Source of the DNA: Burkholderiaceae bacterium
GTDB lineage: Bacteria > Pseudomonadota > Gammaproteobacteria > Burkholderiales > Burkholderiaceae_E
Assembly (NCBI GenBank): GCA_024643785.1
Contig: JAHEMI010000005.1
Span: forward strand, 1-53,309
DNA length: 53,309 nucleotides
Reading direction: 5' to 3'
Below the pieces are notes generated by a model that was given only the letters and a program-made list of their open reading frames with translations, made no database searches and was not told the origin of the DNA. Shown piece by piece: positions 50,818 to 53,309 of this stretch; position 1 is the first letter of the stretch, and each line of letters starts with the position of its first letter. The position numbers and the translations under genes are program-made.

Positions 50818-51708
50818 GTGCCAAGCTATCGCCCGACGCGTGAAAGCGCGTCGCTTTTCTTTGATCTTCGCGGCCTGCGCCTGCATGTCCGTTGCTGGGA
50901 AGCGGGCGCCACGCCGGAGCGCACGATCGTGGCGCTGCATGGCTGGATGGACGTCTCGGCATCTTTCCAGTTCCTGGTCGACGAACTTCCCCCTACCTGG
51001 CGCGTGCTCGCGCCCGACTGGCGCGGCTACGGCGATTCGTCGCGCACCAGCGCCGATTGCTACTGGTTCCCCGACTACCTCGCCGATCTCGATCAGCTGC
51101 TCGATGCCCTGGTTCCCTCCGGCGGCGTGGATCTGATCGGCCACAGCATGGGCGGGAACGTCGCCACTCTCTACGCCGGCGTCCGCCCGCAGCGGGTGCG
51201 GCGTCTGGTCAACCTCGACGGCGCCGGCCTGCCCGCGACGACCCCGGAGCGCGCTCCCCGGCAGTATGCCCGCTGGCTCGACGATCTCAAGTCGGGCAAG
51301 CGGCTGCGCAGTTACGGAAATCACGAAGAGGTGGTGCAGTTGCTGTGCGGCGCCAATCCACGCCTGCGGCCTGATTTTGCGGCCTTCCTGGCGCAGCACT
51401 GGTCGGAGCCGGATGGCGACGGGCGCTTGCGGCTGCGGGCTGATCCGGCCCACAAGATCGGCAACCCGACGCTTTATCGGGTCGAGGAAGTGATCGCGAT
51501 CTGGCGCGAGATCGTTGCCCCCGTCCTCTGGGTCACTCCGGACCAGCTCGATCGCTGGCATGAGTTCACCGCCACCGCGGAGTATCGCAGCCGGCTGGAG
51601 GCGCTGAGCAGCGTCGAGTTTGCCACCGTCACGGGAGCCGGCCATATGCTTCACCACGACCAGCCGCGGGCGGTTGCCGCACTGATCAAAGAGTTTCTCG
51701 AGAGATGA
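50818..51708 (+). CDS. alpha/beta hydrolase
   Basis: GTG start; VALHGWMDVSASFQFLVDEL, LIGHSMGGNVATLYAG. Confidence 0.88.
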   Translation: MPSYRPTRESASLFFDLRGLRLHVRCWEAGATPERTIVALHGWMDVSASFQFLVDELPPTWRVLAPDWRGYGDSSRTSADCYWFPDYLADLDQLLDALVPSGGVDLIGHSMGGNVATLYAGVRPQRVRRLVNLDGAGLPATTPERAPRQYARWLDDLKSGKRLRSYGNHEEVVQLLCGANPRLRPDFAAFLAQHWSEPDGDGRLRLRADPAHKIGNPTLYRVEEVIAIWREIVAPVLWVTPDQLDRWHEFTATAEYRSRLEALSSVEFATVTGAGHMLHHDQPRAVAALIKEFLER

Positions 51709-52616
51709 GCGCCGACGTTCGCACGATCAACGCCGACCTGCATAGCCATTCGCGCTATTCGGATGGGCGGCTTGAGCCAGCTGAACTGGTCCTGCGCGCC
51801 CGCGGCAATGGCGTCGACTTGTTCGCGATAACCGACCATGACGAACTCGCGGGACTCGACGAGGCGATCGCGGCAGCTGCCGAGAGCGGCTTGCCGTTCA
51901 TTCCCGGGGTCGAGGTCTCCGTGACCTGGGGCGGGGAAACCATCCACGTTGTGGGCCTGCGCATTGACCACCGCCACCCGGAGCTGGTCGCCGGGCTCGA
52001 ACGGACCCGGGCTGGGCGGGATCTGCGTGCCCGCGAGATGGGCCGCAGTCTGGCGGCGGCCGGGATTCCCGATGCCTACGAGGGCGCGTTGCGTCATGTC
52101 GGCAATCCGGCGCTGGTGTCGCGCACCCACTTCGCGCGCCATCTGGTCGAGCGCGGGGTCTGCCGCCAGGTATCGGATGTCTTTCGCCGCTATCTGGTGG
52201 AAGGCAAGCCCGGCTATGTGCCCCACAACTGGGCCAGGCTGGCTGACGCCATCGGCTGGATCCGCGCTGCCGGCGGGGTCGCGGTGCTGGCCCATCCGGG
52301 GCGTTATCCGCTGGGTGCGCTCGCGCGGCGGGCACTGCTCGAGGAGTTTCGTGAAGCTGGCGGTGGCGCGATCGAAGTGCTGAGCGCCAGTCACGACGCC
52401 AGCCAATGCCGCGAACTGGCGCGTGCGGCCGAGGAATTGGGGATGATGGCTTCACGCGGTTCGGATTTCCACGCCCCCAGCGAGAGCCGCATCGATCTGG
52501 GGGCCTTGCCGGGCCTGCCTGCCCACCTCACGCCGGTCTGGCACGATTGGCCGGAGGCGCGCACCGCTGCGGCGAACCGGGCTGATGCCGCAGCTGGTGG
52601 CGGAGCCAGGCAATGA
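51705..52616 (+). CDS. PHP-domain phosphoesterase (RNase AM / YciV-like)
   Basis: INADLHSHSRYSDGRLEPAELVLRARGNGVDLFAITDHDELAGLDEA; ATGA overlap with upstream gene. Confidence 0.92.
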   Translation: MSADVRTINADLHSHSRYSDGRLEPAELVLRARGNGVDLFAITDHDELAGLDEAIAAAAESGLPFIPGVEVSVTWGGETIHVVGLRIDHRHPELVAGLERTRAGRDLRAREMGRSLAAAGIPDAYEGALRHVGNPALVSRTHFARHLVERGVCRQVSDVFRRYLVEGKPGYVPHNWARLADAIGWIRAAGGVAVLAHPGRYPLGALARRALLEEFREAGGGAIEVLSASHDASQCRELARAAEELGMMASRGSDFHAPSESRIDLGALPGLPAHLTPVWHDWPEARTAAANRADAAAGGGARQ

Positions 52617-53236
52617 CCCAACGCTTCCACGTCCACCCCGACAACCCGCAACCGCGCCTGCTGCGCGGTGCCGCTGACATCCTGGCGGGTGGTGGCATCG
52701 TTGCGTTGCCGACCGACGCCTGCTATGTGCTGGCGTGCCGGCTCGATGACAAGGCAGCGGTCGATCGCGTCCGCGCGATCCGGGGGCTGGACGAGCGCCA
52801 CCTGCTGACCCTGATGTGCCGCGACCTCTCGCAGCTTTCGCTCTATGCGCAGGTCGACAACCGCCAGTACCGGTTCCTCAAGGGCTGGACACCGGGACCG
52901 TACACTTTCATCCTGCCCGCGACCCGCGAGACGCCGCGGCGGCTCTGGCACGCCTCGCGCCGCACCATCGGCCTGCGCGTGCCCGACAGCGCGATCGTCT
53001 CCGGAGTGCTCGAGGCCCTGGGTGGGCCCGTCATCTCCACCAGCCTGGCGCTGCCGGGTGACGACGAGCCGCTGCGCGACCCCGACGAGATCTGTGAGCG
53101 GCTGGCGCGCCGCATCGACCTGGTGGTCGACGCCGGCAGCCAGTCTTACATCCCGACCACCGTGGTCGACGTCTCCGGCGATACGACAGTCGTGATCCGG
53201 GTGGCCGCCGGCCCGATCGAAGGGATGGTCGAGTAG
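52613..53236 (+). CDS. Sua5/YciO/YrdC/YwlC family protein
   Basis: GGIVALPTDACYVLACRLDDKAAVDRVRAIRGLDERHLLTLMCRDLSQLS; ATGA overlap with the PHP gene. Confidence 0.92.
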   Translation: MTQRFHVHPDNPQPRLLRGAADILAGGGIVALPTDACYVLACRLDDKAAVDRVRAIRGLDERHLLTLMCRDLSQLSLYAQVDNRQYRFLKGWTPGPYTFILPATRETPRRLWHASRRTIGLRVPDSAIVSGVLEALGGPVISTSLALPGDDEPLRDPDEICERLARRIDLVVDAGSQSYIPTTVVDVSGDTTVVIRVAAGPIEGMVE

Positions 53237-53284
53237 CCCTGCTGGCCGCCCTGGACAGCGCCAGGGCGCGGTTACAATCGATCG

Positions 53285-53309
53285 ATGGACCTTTCCTTGC
53301 CCCAGATCA
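53285..53309 (+). CDS. start of a further CDS truncated by window end (MDLSLPQI...), product unknown
   Basis: ATG with open frame to window end, same strand and spacing as the preceding operon; too short to identify. Confidence 0.35.

Overview
The window is a GC-rich, gene-dense chromosomal segment that looks betaproteobacterial from its gene order (leuC-leuD-leuB-asd-fimV-truA-trpF-trpB-trpA-accD-folC-SPOR-cvpA-purF-metZ and pyrG-kdsA-eno-ftsB). I support about 48 protein-coding genes, two of them cut by the window edges, plus one tRNA-Val(CAC), two LexA/SOS boxes and two intrinsic-terminator-like hairpins. Most of the content is core metabolism: amino-acid biosynthesis, purine/CTP/KDO synthesis, glycolysis, an ETF-quinone oxidoreductase and a CoA-transferase pair. 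I found no CRISPR array, rRNA, transposase, phage gene or toxin-antitoxin locus. The part most worth a second look is a SOS mutasome that appears split in two. lexA-imuA-imuB (minus strand, about 40.5 to 37.4 kb) and dnaE2/imuC (minus strand, about 27.1 to 23.8 kb) keep the canonical order and orientation. They are separated by about 10.3 kb holding a glycerol-3-phosphate uptake and catabolism island (ugpBAEC-ugpQ, glpK, glpD) flanked by a MAPEG protein, a DMT exporter and a DksA/TraR-like protein. The dnaE2 SOS box touches the start codon directly, leaving no Shine-Dalgarno spacer, which suggests a leaderless SOS-controlled mRNA. All family calls come from reading translated motifs; no database search was run.
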